From NCBI GenBank assembly GCA_040756995.1, contig JBFLYK010000054.1, positions 1 to 43,411 on the forward strand: a DNA stretch of 43,411 bases. Direction: 5' to 3'. Position numbers and translations under genes: made by a program. Below are positions 8,377-16,923 of this stretch, piece by piece. This DNA is from BP-133 sp040756995 (GTDB lineage Bacteria; Actinomycetota; Acidimicrobiia; IMCC26256; BP-133). Each line of letters starts with the position of its first letter. Position 1 is the first letter of the stretch. The notes beneath the pieces are model-generated. The model searched no databases. It saw only the letters and a list, made by a program, of their open reading frames with translations, and was not told the origin of the DNA.

Positions 8377-9549
8377 TCACCCCGCCTTGGCGGCCCGCTC
8401 GGCGTGGTGCTTCTCGGTCCAGGCGGCCAGGGCCTCCTGCTGCTCGGCGAGCAGCTTGTCCCGGACGGAGCGGGAGCGCGCCGCGGCGTCGAGCAGCCGG
8501 GCGTGGGTCTGGTTCTGGAAGTGCGGCATGACCTGTTCGGCGATCAGCTCGTAGGAGCGGCAGGTCGCCTCGGGGTTGGCGAAGTCGTTGTGCATGTTGA
8601 GGTAGGCGCCGAAGCCTCCGTTGGACTGCTCCCATAGGCTCTCGATCTGGGCGATGCAGTCCTCGGCCGTGCCGATGGCCCCGATGCCGGCCTCGTTGAT
8701 CCAGGCCACCCGCTCGGCGAGGGTATCGCCCTGGGGCACGAAGTGGGAAATGGTCGCTGTCTTCTGCAGATAGTCAAAGAAGGCGTCGATGCCGTAGGCG
8801 ACGTCCCGGACGGCCTGCTCTCTCGTTTCGGCGACGTGGACGAGCCCGACCAGACGCCAGGTACTCCGGTCGACGGTCCGGCCATGCTCCGCCGCCACCT
8901 CCTTCCACACGTCGGAGTGCAGCGCCAGGACGTCGGCCCCCACGTGGAGGGTGGCGCCGATCTGGAGGATGCCCACACCGTGCTTCCCCGCCAGCCGCGG
9001 CCCGGACGGCGACTGGACCGCCGCCGTGACGACCTCGATCTGTTCGCTCCAGGTGGGCAGCTGCAGTTTGGCCTCGACCAGGTTGAACCAGTCGGTCTGC
9101 ATGGTGAGCGGCTCGTCCCGGTAGAGGAGGTGCATGATCGCCTCCATGCCCTCCTCCAGCATGCGGCGCTGCTCGGCGGAGTGGATGCCGAGCATGTAGG
9201 CGTCGGTGGCGAGAGCCCCGGGGCCCATGCCGAGCATGAACCGGCCCCGGGAGAGGTGATCGAGGAAGACCGTTCGCTCGGCGACCCAGAACGGGTTGTG
9301 GTACGGCACCGACACCACCCCCGCCCCGAGCTTGATCGTCCGTGTCCGGCCGAAAGCGTGGGCGGCGAAGAGCATCGGGTCGCCGACGATCTCGGTACCC
9401 CCGGAATGGTGCTCCCCGAACCAGGCTTCGTCGTAGCCGAGCCGGTCCAGGTGCTCGACCATCTCGAGGTCGCGGAACAGGTTGGCGTTGGGGTTGGTGC
9501 CGTTGCGGTGGAACGGAGCCATGAAGACACCGAAGCGGAGGCGCGTCAT
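8377..9549 (-). CDS. LLM class flavin-dependent monooxygenase
   Basis: A 390-residue luciferase-like monooxygenase: LRFGVFMAPFHRNG at the start, EHH at 46-48 (WFGEHHSGG), TIKLGAGVVSVPYHNPFWVAE, the RFMLGMGPG flavin-phosphate segment and a long helical C-terminus ending in WTEKHHAERAAKAG. The family includes alkanal monooxygenase and type II Baeyer-Villiger enzymes such as the diketocamphane monooxygenases; membership does not fix the substrate. The ATG at 9549 is 9 bases downstream of the SDR stop, and the stop is directly followed by the lactonase start, so oxygenase and lactonase are probably made together. Confidence 0.88.
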   Translation of the reverse strand: MTRLRFGVFMAPFHRNGTNPNANLFRDLEMVEHLDRLGYDEAWFGEHHSGGTEIVGDPMLFAAHAFGRTRTIKLGAGVVSVPYHNPFWVAERTVFLDHLSRGRFMLGMGPGALATDAYMLGIHSAEQRRMLEEGMEAIMHLLYRDEPLTMQTDWFNLVEAKLQLPTWSEQIEVVTAAVQSPSGPRLAGKHGVGILQIGATLHVGADVLALHSDVWKEVAAEHGRTVDRSTWRLVGLVHVAETREQAVRDVAYGIDAFFDYLQKTATISHFVPQGDTLAERVAWINEAGIGAIGTAEDCIAQIESLWEQSNGGFGAYLNMHNDFANPEATCRSYELIAEQVMPHFQNQTHARLLDAAARSRSVRDKLLAEQQEALAAWTEKHHAERAAKAG

Positions 9550-9558
9550 CCCAGTCCT

Positions 9559-10335
9559 TTATGCCGTCGTCGATTCGAGCAGGTCGTTGAGCTTGCGCAT
9601 GCCGGCGATCCACCCCGCCCGGTCGGCGGCCTTGCCGGCCAACCACCGCTCCGCCACCGGGTCGGTGAAGGTCAGGAATCGGCCTTCCGCGAAGGCGTCG
9701 GTCACCATCCTGGCCACGTCGGCCGGCGTCACAACGGGACCGATCTCCCGTAGCAGCTTCGATGTCCCGGCCAGCATCGGCGTGTCGACGCCGATCGGGG
9801 CGAGGAGGAACACCTCGATGCCCCGTCGGCCGTAGGTGATCGACAGCCATTCGGCGAGGGCCACCACCGCGCTCTTGGTGGCGGCGTAGGCGGCTTGGCC
9901 GACGCTGGTCAACAGTCCGGCCATCGAGGCGGTGTGGAGCAGGTATCCCTGACCCCGTTCCAGCATCTGAGGAAGCACGGCCCGGGTCGAGTACACCTGG
10001 CCCATGACGTTCACTGCCCACTGCTGGTGCCAGGGATCGACGGAGCCGCCCAGATAGTCTTCGTCATTGGCGATACCGGCGTTGTTGCACAGCACGTCGA
10101 TGCGGCCGTAGCGCTCGTTGGCCCGGGCGACCATATCGTTGACCTCGGCCTCCGACCCGATGTCGCAGGCGACGGCCAGACCGCCGATCTCCTCCGCCAC
10201 CATGGCCGCGCCGGTGGCGTTGCGGTCGACCACCACCACCCCGGCCGCCCCGTCGGCCGAGAATCGTTCACAAAGCGCCCGCCCGATGCCGGAGGCGCCG
10301 CCCGTGACGACGCAGACCTTCCCCGCCACCTTCAT
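9559..10335 (-). CDS. SDR family oxidoreductase
   Basis: A 258-residue classical short-chain dehydrogenase: cofactor motif TGGASGIG at 11-18, D37 after the second strand (VVVVDRN, suggesting NAD preference), NNAG at 84-87, and catalytic S137, Y150 and K154 (YAATK). It would oxidise or reduce an alcohol/ketone. The C-terminus (RWLAGKAADRAGWIAGMRKLNDLLES) is longer and more helical than the minimal SDR. The ATG at 10335 overlaps the amidohydrolase stop by 4 bases (ATGA); open frame upstream of it belongs to that gene in another frame. Likely generates the ketone used by the adjacent LLM enzyme. Confidence 0.9.
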   Translation of the reverse strand: MKVAGKVCVVTGGASGIGRALCERFSADGAAGVVVVDRNATGAAMVAEEIGGLAVACDIGSEAEVNDMVARANERYGRIDVLCNNAGIANDEDYLGGSVDPWHQQWAVNVMGQVYSTRAVLPQMLERGQGYLLHTASMAGLLTSVGQAAYAATKSAVVALAEWLSITYGRRGIEVFLLAPIGVDTPMLAGTSKLLREIGPVVTPADVARMVTDAFAEGRFLTFTDPVAERWLAGKAADRAGWIAGMRKLNDLLESTTA

Positions 10336-11576
10336 GGCATGAGCAGCCGGGCATTGGTGACAAAGAACTTCTCGAGCATTTCGGGCCCGAAGCGCTCCAG
10401 TTTCTCGGCGAAGAGGTGGACCGGGTCCCGCCCGCCCTCGTAGTGGCCGTAGTCGCTGCCGTAGACCAGGATGTTTTCCAGCCATGGGAAGCGGTCGAGG
10501 TACACGTCCATCGGTTCCCAGAAGAAGCCGGACACCCGGACGTTGCGCTCCACGTATTCCTGGGGAGTCAGTTCCAGACGGCTCATCAGGCGGCGGAACT
10601 GGCTCCCGACATTGGTGAGGTTCTCGATCATCGGGCCGACCCAGTGGGCGCTGACCTCGATGCAGCCGACTCGCAGTTGCGGGAAGCGGTCGAGGACACC
10701 GCCGAGGATCATCAGCGACACCTGGTTCATGGTGCCCATGTGCATCTGAGACCAGGTCCAGGGCTCGAGGACGCCTTCGGGACTCTCCATCTTCTGGCCG
10801 ACGCCGTTGTTGAATCCGTAATCGCCCCACGTGGCGGAGCGGAGAATGCCGTAGTCGCCGCCGGCGTGGAACAGCACGGGAATGTCGTGCTCGACGAAGG
10901 CCGCCCACAGCGGGTCCGTATCGGGGTGGCCGGGCGACTTCCCGCCGGGGGTGACGCCGCTCGGGATGCCGATGGCCCGGATCCCCGCCGCGGCCAGGCG
11001 ATGCACTTCGGCCACGGCCAGGTCGAGGTCGTTGCTGTCGATGAAGGCCACCGGCCGCAGGCGGGGGCTGATCTTCTGCTGTTCGATGCACCAGGTGTTC
11101 CAGGCGTCGAGTAGGCCCCGGCCGATACCCATCATCTGCTCGACGGTCATCGTCGCGTCGCCGAAGTTGAACAGCGCCAGGCGCTCCGGCGTGGTGTTGA
11201 TGAAGATGTAGCCCATCATCCCGACGCCGCTCGGGAACAGGAAGGCCTGCTCATAGCCGTAGTAGTCGAGGACCTCGAGGCGGCGGTGCATGTTCCAGGC
11301 GCCGGGGGCGTAGGGACCGACCGGTGGGCGGCCGCTGTCCCAGGCGTCCTCCAGCAGGGCCTTCTCCACTGGGCCTTCGTCCTTGTAGACGGGAGCGCTG
11401 AAACTGCACATCCCGTCAGGATCATGCTCCTTCATGAGGAAGTCGGCGAAGGGGGCGGTGAACTCGCCGAACAGCTCTGTCCACTGATGCGCCGGGGCGT
11501 ACTCGTGCTGGTCCATGTCGAGAATCCGGCCCCGAAGGCTGTCGAGGACCTCGGCGCGCTTGTCGAGCAGGGTCAT
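10332..11576 (-). CDS. Amidohydrolase family protein (amidohydrolase 2 / ACMSD-like)
   Basis: A 414-residue TIM-barrel metal-dependent hydrolase or decarboxylase. Candidate metal ligands: DMDQHE at 20-25 (replacing the usual DxHxH), VLFHAGG in mid-protein and GSDYGH near the C-terminus. This branch includes 2-amino-3-carboxymuconate semialdehyde decarboxylase and related C-C lyases; many members in actinobacterial catabolic clusters have no assigned substrate. The ATG at 11576 follows AGGAGA with normal spacing, 33 bases after the solute-binding protein stop, and the 3' end overlaps the SDR start by 4 bases. Confidence 0.87.
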   Translation of the reverse strand: MTLLDKRAEVLDSLRGRILDMDQHEYAPAHQWTELFGEFTAPFADFLMKEHDPDGMCSFSAPVYKDEGPVEKALLEDAWDSGRPPVGPYAPGAWNMHRRLEVLDYYGYEQAFLFPSGVGMMGYIFINTTPERLALFNFGDATMTVEQMMGIGRGLLDAWNTWCIEQQKISPRLRPVAFIDSNDLDLAVAEVHRLAAAGIRAIGIPSGVTPGGKSPGHPDTDPLWAAFVEHDIPVLFHAGGDYGILRSATWGDYGFNNGVGQKMESPEGVLEPWTWSQMHMGTMNQVSLMILGGVLDRFPQLRVGCIEVSAHWVGPMIENLTNVGSQFRRLMSRLELTPQEYVERNVRVSGFFWEPMDVYLDRFPWLENILVYGSDYGHYEGGRDPVHLFAEKLERFGPEMLEKFFVTNARLLMP

Positions 11577-11609
11577 GGGATCGTTCTCCTTTCCGGCGGA
11601 GGGGCCTGG

Positions 11610-13190
11610 TCAGTCGCTCTTGCGCACCGGAGGGCAGAGCCAGGTGTCGCCGTTGGGCGCGACGAAGGTGTTGTTCTGGAACTTGATGGGGATGATGCAT
11701 TCGTTCTCGGTACCCTTGCCCTCTCGGTAGGTGAGGGGTGGGATGAGCCCGCCGAGCGTTTCGTCTTTCAGCGAGTAGAGGCCCCGGAGAAAGTCCTCGC
11801 TGGTGACCCCGCTGTCGGGGAACCCGGCCGAGATCTTTTCCATGAGCTTGCCGGCGCCCCACACGTTCATGCCGATGCTGGCCTTGATGCCACCGGGCGC
11901 GTACCTGCCCATTGCCGCCTTGTAGTCCGCCATCTTCGGGGAACCCCAGTACGGCATGCCGCCGCCGATCAGAGCTCCTTCGAGCTCGTCGCCCCCGGCC
12001 TGGGTCGTGCGGTCGTCCATTCCCGAGTATTGGATGGAGATGACGGGGTGATAGCCCTGCCGGTGGGCCGAGCGAGCCATGCGAACGGCGGCGGTGTTGT
12101 CGATGGCGGCCACGATCGCCTCGGCACCGGCGTTCCGGGCCGCCAGCACCTCGGCGGTGTAGTCGGGCTGGGCCAGGGTCACCTGGGCCTGGTGGACGAT
12201 ATGCAGGCCCAGGACCTTGGCCGCGTCGGCCATCTTGACCCGCACGTTCTCGCACACCTGGACCTCCCGGCAGGCGAAGACGGAGATCTTCTTCTTGTCG
12301 GAAAACGCCGTGAGCTGGAGGGAGTGAGCCCAGACGAGGCCCCACTCCGATCCGGTCCCGATCTGGAACGTCATGGGGCTGTGGGCAGTGAGCGGCGAGC
12401 AGTTGCAGCCACCCAGGATCGGTACCCGGCGCTTCTCCAGGATCGGCAGCACCGCCTGGATCGTGGTGGGGGCGTGCTCGCCCAGGAAGGCTACGACCTT
12501 GTCCTGCTCGATCATGCGGGTCACGATCGAGGCCGCCTTGTTGGGATCGCCCTCGTCGTCGGCCACGATGAGACGGACGGGATGACCGTTCAGCCCGCCC
12601 CGGGCGTTGATGTCGGTGGCCCAGACACGGGCGGCCTGCGCCACGGGCAGCATGATGGCACCGACCACGCCACTCTCCACGCCGAAGGAGCCGATGACGA
12701 TCTCCGACTTGGGGCCGCCGGGGGCCACCGGCCCGGGCGTTCCCGGCTGACCGGGCACCGGGGTGCCGGCGCGGGTCGGAGCGGGTTCGTTGGCCCTGCT
12801 TCCGACCGGGCGGCCGGGCGTCGCGGCCGATGACGACCCAGCCGCGCCGGTCTTCGCCGCTCCGGCGCTCGCCGCCCCCCGATCCACCGTCCCTGCCGCC
12901 GAGCCTGTCCCGGCCGGGGTCGCAGCGTTGCCGGCGGCGGGACCGCCGGGGCTCGCCGTCCCGGCCCCGCCGGAGACCTCGGCGTCGGTCGTCGAGCCCC
13001 TGCCGGCATCGGCCGCCGTGCTGTCGCCCGGGGTGGCGTCCGACGGATCCGCCGACCGGTCGAAGGAGGCGTTGAACGTCTCCGCCGCCTGAGCATTGAG
13101 TTCCTTGTCCGACAGCGTCGAACCGCAGGCGGTGCCGACGGTGCACAAGGCGAGCAGGGCACCCGCCATTCGAAAGGCCAAGCGATGCAT
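11610..13190 (-). CDS. ABC transporter solute-binding lipoprotein (Leu/Ile/Val-binding type) with long disordered linker
   Basis: A 526-residue type I periplasmic-binding-fold protein. Residues 1-22 form a lipoprotein-like signal (AGALLALCTVGTAC, probable lipidated C22; the lipobox is not perfect). Residues about 45-160 are Gly/Ala/Pro/Ser/Thr-rich low complexity, far longer than in usual LivJ/LivK-type proteins, followed by the binding domain from KSEIVIGSFG to the end. Cysteines in GGCNCSP and CREVQVCENV could form disulfides outside the membrane. It would deliver the substrate to the LivHM/LivF/LivG transporter. The ATG at 13190 has GGAG 6 bases upstream; frame upstream of it is not supported. 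The LivF stop lies 14 bases before it. Confidence 0.9.
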   Translation of the reverse strand: MHRLAFRMAGALLALCTVGTACGSTLSDKELNAQAAETFNASFDRSADPSDATPGDSTAADAGRGSTTDAEVSGGAGTASPGGPAAGNAATPAGTGSAAGTVDRGAASAGAAKTGAAGSSSAATPGRPVGSRANEPAPTRAGTPVPGQPGTPGPVAPGGPKSEIVIGSFGVESGVVGAIMLPVAQAARVWATDINARGGLNGHPVRLIVADDEGDPNKAASIVTRMIEQDKVVAFLGEHAPTTIQAVLPILEKRRVPILGGCNCSPLTAHSPMTFQIGTGSEWGLVWAHSLQLTAFSDKKKISVFACREVQVCENVRVKMADAAKVLGLHIVHQAQVTLAQPDYTAEVLAARNAGAEAIVAAIDNTAAVRMARSAHRQGYHPVISIQYSGMDDRTTQAGGDELEGALIGGGMPYWGSPKMADYKAAMGRYAPGGIKASIGMNVWGAGKLMEKISAGFPDSGVTSEDFLRGLYSLKDETLGGLIPPLTYREGKGTENECIIPIKFQNNTFVAPNGDTWLCPPVRKSD

Positions 13191-13204
13191 GTCTCCAATC
13201 CCCC

Positions 13205-13939
13205 CTAGGCGACGGAACCGACGTACTGCTCGAAGATCTGCTGCTCGGCGCACTGCTCGGGCTCGCCGACGAACGCCACCCGACCTTTGTGGAGGATGTA
13301 GACGTAGTCGGCGATCGTCAGAGCCCGCGAGACGTACTGCTCGACGATGAGCAGCGAGCGGCCCTCGGCCCGCAGGAGGTCGACGGCCGCGAAGATCTCA
13401 TCCACGACGACGGGCGCCAGCCCCAGCGAGAGTTCGTCGGCCAGGATCATGCGGGCGTCGGTGACGAGCGCCCGGCACAGGGCCAGCATCTGCTGCTGCC
13501 CGCCGGAGAGCGTCCCGGCGATCTGACGGAGCCGCTCACCGAGCAGCGGGAAGGTCGCCACGGCTCGGTCGACCCCGTCACCGCCGCGCTGTCCGGCGAG
13601 CCCGGGGGAACGGCGGTGTCCCCCGGACTGAAACATGGCGAGATTCTCGGCCACGGTCAGGTGGCGGAAGATGCCATGGCCCTCGGGAATGAGGCACAGG
13701 CCGGCCCGGGCTCGGGCGTACTCGGGGAGGCGGCCGATCGGCCGGTCGCCCAACCAGATCTCGCCGACCATCGGCCGCAGCAGGCCGGCCGCGACCTTGA
13801 GCAGGGTCGTCTTGCCCGCCCCGTTGGCGCCGAGCAGCGCCACCGCCCGTCTCTCCGGGACGACGAGGTCGACCTCGTGGAGCACCACGCTGCGGCCGTA
13901 GCCGGCCGTCACCCGTTCCAGCCTCAGATCTCCGCTCAC
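13205..13939 (-). CDS. livF: LivF-type ABC transporter ATP-binding protein
   Basis: A 244-residue importer ATPase: Walker A GANGAGKTT at 37-45, Q-loop region LCLIPEGHGIF, signature LSGGQQQ, Walker B MILADELSLGLAP and the H-loop replaced in the usual LivF manner (LLIVEQYV). An insertion HRRSPGLAGQRGGDGVD sits before the signature. The GTG start at 13939 overlaps the permease stop by 4 bases (GTGA). It should pair with LivG at 1-250 on the cytoplasmic side of the fused permease. Confidence 0.92.
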   Translation of the reverse strand: MSGDLRLERVTAGYGRSVVLHEVDLVVPERRAVALLGANGAGKTTLLKVAAGLLRPMVGEIWLGDRPIGRLPEYARARAGLCLIPEGHGIFRHLTVAENLAMFQSGGHRRSPGLAGQRGGDGVDRAVATFPLLGERLRQIAGTLSGGQQQMLALCRALVTDARMILADELSLGLAPVVVDEIFAAVDLLRAEGRSLLIVEQYVSRALTIADYVYILHKGRVAFVGEPEQCAEQQIFEQYVGSVA

Positions 13940-15846
13940 GGCTGCACCGCCCAGCGCTGATGACGTTCCGCCGAACGGGTCGAGTCCAGTCGCCACCGAT
14001 TGGCCTGGGCCAGGGCGGCGAAGTCGGGTCGGCGCAGGAACCCGACGAGGCCGTTGTCGGCCTGGGCCAGCAGTATGGCCGCCACGCCGAAGGCCACCGG
14101 CTGCCACTTCGTCACCGTGGCCGAGTTGACCAGACTGGGCATGGCGACCAGCAGGAAGGCGGCGAGAACCGCGCCGCTGAACGTGCGGGCGCCGGCGGCG
14201 ACCAGCACCGTGATCCACACCAGCGAGAGGAAGAAGTTGAAGCTCTCGGGGTTGACCGACTGAACGAGCGTGCCGAGGAGCCCGCCGGCCAGAGCGGCCA
14301 GGAAGGCCGACAGGCAGAAGGCCAGCACTCGGGCGGCGATTGGACTGATGCCGAGGGACTGCACCGCTTTCGGGGAGTCGGCCAGCGCCACCAGCACCCG
14401 GCCCAGCCTGGTGACCCGCACGACTTCGACGACGAGCACGCCGCAGGCGACGACGAACAGGACGAAGTAGAAGTAGGCGGTGTTGCCGGCCAGGAACTCA
14501 GGCCGTCCGATGCGCACGAATCCGTTGGCCCCGAAGACGAATCCGGTCGGGAACAGCAGGTTCTGGGCGAGAATGCCGAACCCGAACGTGGCCAGCGCGA
14601 GGTAAAGGCCCGAGAGCCGGATGGCCGGGAAGGCCATGGCCGCGCCGACGGGGACGAGCAGCAGCGCAGAGAGCGGCAGGGCCACGAGGTAGGGGACGCC
14701 GGCCTTCAGCAGATGCGACAGGGTCGTCGCCCCGAAGACGACGAACGTGGCGTGGGTCAGCGAGACCTGCCGGGACAGCCCCACCAGCAGGCTGAGGCTG
14801 ATGAAGACGAGGACGAAGGCGACGGTGGCGGTGAGGGTCAGCAGCCGCGAGTCGCTGAGCATGGGCGGCAGTGCGCCGGTCACCACGAGGAAGGCGACGA
14901 ACGCCCGCCGCGGGAAGGGGCTGCGCCCGGCCGAGCGACGCCGGCCCCGCCCGATGGCCGCCGGGGACGTCACCTCCTGCAGCGAACCCGCCCGGGAGAC
15001 GAGCAGGACGCCGAGGAGCACGATGAACGGCAGCGCGCTCGGCAGCCCGGCCAGGGCGAGATTGCCGGAGTCGGAGACGATCTTGGTCGTGATGCTTTGG
15101 GCCACGCCGAGCCCGAAGGCGCCGATCACGGTGATGGGAAAGCTCCGGAGGCGCCCGACGGCGGCGGCCCCGAAGGCCTGCACGACCAGGAGGGTGAGCA
15201 GCAGCGAATCGAGACCGATGAAGGGCGCGAACAGGATGCCCGACAGGGCGGCGAAGGAGCAGCCGAGCATCCAGGCCAGCGTCGTGACACGGCCGGGATT
15301 GACGCCCGTCAGCCCGGTGAGGGACCGGTCGCTGACCACAGCCCGTGTCTGAAGCCCGAGGCTCGTTCCCCTGAAGAACAGTACGAGGGCCAGTGCCGCC
15401 CCGAGAGCGACGGCCACCACCAGCGTCTGGTCGATGCCGACCTGCACCCCGAAGACCCGGTAGGTGCTGGTGGGAAATATCGGGGCGATGCGCCGGGACG
15501 CGCCGCCGTAGATCGCCACTGCCAGCGACTGCAATCCGACGAGTAGACCGAGGGAGGCGACTACAAACGTACTGGTCGGGGCCCCTTCGAGGCGTCGGAG
15601 CAGCAGGCGGTCGATGGCCGCGCCCATGAGCGGCGCGACGACGAGGACGGCGATGACCACGGCCAGGCTCGTGGGCAGCTCCTTGCGGAGGCTGTAGAAG
15701 ACGTAGGTGGCGAACATGCCGATCGCGCCGTGGGCGAAGTTGAACACCCCCGACGTGCGGTAGGTGAGCACGAGCCCCAGCGATGCCAGGGCGTACACCC
15801 CGCCGGTGGTCAGCCCGATGACGACGAACGGCAGATAGTCATGCAC
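13936..15846 (-). CDS. Fused LivH-LivM branched-chain-type ABC permease
   Basis: A 636-residue integral membrane protein joining both permease subunits. Residues 1-290 match LivH (GLTTGGVYALASLGLVLTY, then GVFNFAHGAIGMFATY) and about 330-636 match LivM (GLSRQVSLTHATFVVFGA, with ADSPKAVQSLGI before the coupling region). A basic linker (IGRGRRRSAGRSPFPRR) joins the halves at about 305-325. About 16-18 membrane spans are visible as hydrophobic stretches. The GTG at 15846 follows GGGGGAG at suitable spacing and overlaps the preceding gene by 8 bases. LIV-type transporters in actinobacterial catabolic clusters often carry substrates other than amino acids, which fits the neighbours. Confidence 0.9.
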   Translation of the reverse strand: MHDYLPFVVIGLTTGGVYALASLGLVLTYRTSGVFNFAHGAIGMFATYVFYSLRKELPTSLAVVIAVLVVAPLMGAAIDRLLLRRLEGAPTSTFVVASLGLLVGLQSLAVAIYGGASRRIAPIFPTSTYRVFGVQVGIDQTLVVAVALGAALALVLFFRGTSLGLQTRAVVSDRSLTGLTGVNPGRVTTLAWMLGCSFAALSGILFAPFIGLDSLLLTLLVVQAFGAAAVGRLRSFPITVIGAFGLGVAQSITTKIVSDSGNLALAGLPSALPFIVLLGVLLVSRAGSLQEVTSPAAIGRGRRRSAGRSPFPRRAFVAFLVVTGALPPMLSDSRLLTLTATVAFVLVFISLSLLVGLSRQVSLTHATFVVFGATTLSHLLKAGVPYLVALPLSALLLVPVGAAMAFPAIRLSGLYLALATFGFGILAQNLLFPTGFVFGANGFVRIGRPEFLAGNTAYFYFVLFVVACGVLVVEVVRVTRLGRVLVALADSPKAVQSLGISPIAARVLAFCLSAFLAALAGGLLGTLVQSVNPESFNFFLSLVWITVLVAAGARTFSGAVLAAFLLVAMPSLVNSATVTKWQPVAFGVAAILLAQADNGLVGFLRRPDFAALAQANRWRLDSTRSAERHQRWAVQP

Positions 15847-16591
15847 GGGCGTCGCTCCCCCGATGGCACAGTTCGCAGAATTCGGCGTCGGGCCCGGCGT
15901 CGGTCGCCGGCACGGCCGGCGCGCCGGCCGACGCCAGGGCAGCGCAGTCACGCCGGTGCACGCGCCGCAGCCCGGCGGCCGTCCAGAGCTGTTCCGGGCG
16001 AAGCTCGCCTCGGTCAGGCTCGTCGGCGCAGGTCCCCATGGCTGCCCGTACATGGATCAGTAGGGCGTTTCGCCGCCGGACGACGTCCCGCCGGGCCAGC
16101 ACCACATGGCCGGCCAGCCCAGTGGCGGCCAGAAGCGGACCGAGGGCGGCGAGGGCCAACCCGTCGAGCGCCACCGCCAGGCGACCGGTGCCCGCCGCCC
16201 GCCACCAACCGGCGGCCACGAACCCGAGCGCCACAACGAGGACGGCACCCAGCCGAACGGCCCACCACCGGCCGGGCGGCGCCGTCTGGGTCTCACCCCA
16301 GACCGCCGTCTCCAACCGCTCGAGCTTGTAGTGCTCGTCGCGCAGATCGGCGGTGATCAGCGCCGCGACGCCGCCGATGACGAGCACCAGCGCACTCAGG
16401 CCGCCAGAGATGAGGTAGGCCACCTCCTCCGCCCCGAACGGTGACCCGGCCAGGTGTTGCCAACCCCACAGGAGGGCGACCGGTGCCACCCCGACGAGGG
16501 TCCAGGCCAGCGCGCGGTCGCTCTCGACCCGCAGCGTCCCGCGCAGCGTCGCGGTACTGCGCCTCGGCGCGGTCAGCGTCGCCGTGCTCAT
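15839..16591 (-). CDS. Uncharacterised four-span membrane protein with Cys/His-rich tail (paralogue of next gene)
   Basis: A 250-residue protein not recognised as a named family. Hydrophobic spans at about 27-46, 56-80, 108-130 and 137-165 are followed by a soluble tail with HRRDC and FCELCH, a possible metal site. Its first 90 residues align with the protein from 16588-16923: DRALAWTL / DRAVGWAL, AYLISGGL / AYLMSAGL and LRDEHYKLERLETAV / LHDEWRGLNGLESAI, which indicates a tandem duplication. The ATG at 16591 overlaps the neighbour's stop (ATGA) and its stop overlaps the permease start by 8 bases, so it is tightly coupled to transporter synthesis. A role in assembling or gating substrate uptake is inference only. 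Confidence 0.8.
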   Translation of the reverse strand: MSTATLTAPRRSTATLRGTLRVESDRALAWTLVGVAPVALLWGWQHLAGSPFGAEEVAYLISGGLSALVLVIGGVAALITADLRDEHYKLERLETAVWGETQTAPPGRWWAVRLGAVLVVALGFVAAGWWRAAGTGRLAVALDGLALAALGPLLAATGLAGHVVLARRDVVRRRNALLIHVRAAMGTCADEPDRGELRPEQLWTAAGLRRVHRRDCAALASAGAPAVPATDAGPDAEFCELCHRGSDARA

Positions 16592-16923
16592 CCGGCGCCC
16601 ACCCGACGGCGTTCGCCCTCCGCCTTCCACTGGTCGGTCAGCTCATCGAGCTGCGCCCGCCGGCGTTCGTCAGACTGGCGGATCGCCGACTCCAGCCCGT
16701 TGAGTCCGCGCCACTCGTCGTGGAGGGCGGCGGTGACGAGCAGCCCTGCTCCGAGGACGACGGCGCTCAAACCCACGAGCCCGGCGGACATCAGGTACGC
16801 CAGCTGATCCGCCAGGTGCACCGAGTCGGCCACCTTGACCGCGCCGAAGGCCAGTAGGCCCACGCCGGTGACGATCAGCGCCCACCCCACGGCGCGATCC
16901 CAGACCGAGCGGAACCATGTCAT
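16588..16923 (-). CDS. Uncharacterised two-span membrane protein
   Basis: A 111-residue protein with two hydrophobic spans at about 12-31 and 41-64 and a charged C-terminal helix (LDELTDQWKAEGERRRVGAG) likely in the cytoplasm. It is a shorter paralogue of the protein encoded immediately downstream (15839-16591). The ATG at 16923 overlaps the stop of the secreted-protein gene by 4 bases (ATGA) and its own stop overlaps the next ATG the same way. No family name is claimed. Confidence 0.78.
   Translation of the reverse strand: MTWFRSVWDRAVGWALIVTGVGLLAFGAVKVADSVHLADQLAYLMSAGLVGLSAVVLGAGLLVTAALHDEWRGLNGLESAIRQSDERRRAQLDELTDQWKAEGERRRVGAG

Noticed and set aside
13960..15546. 528-residue plus-strand open frame opposite the fused permease
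   Set aside because: Composition is extreme (Gly/Glu/Arg/Gln-rich), no family features or ribosome site, and it lies entirely antisense to a clear LivHM permease; an effect of high GC.
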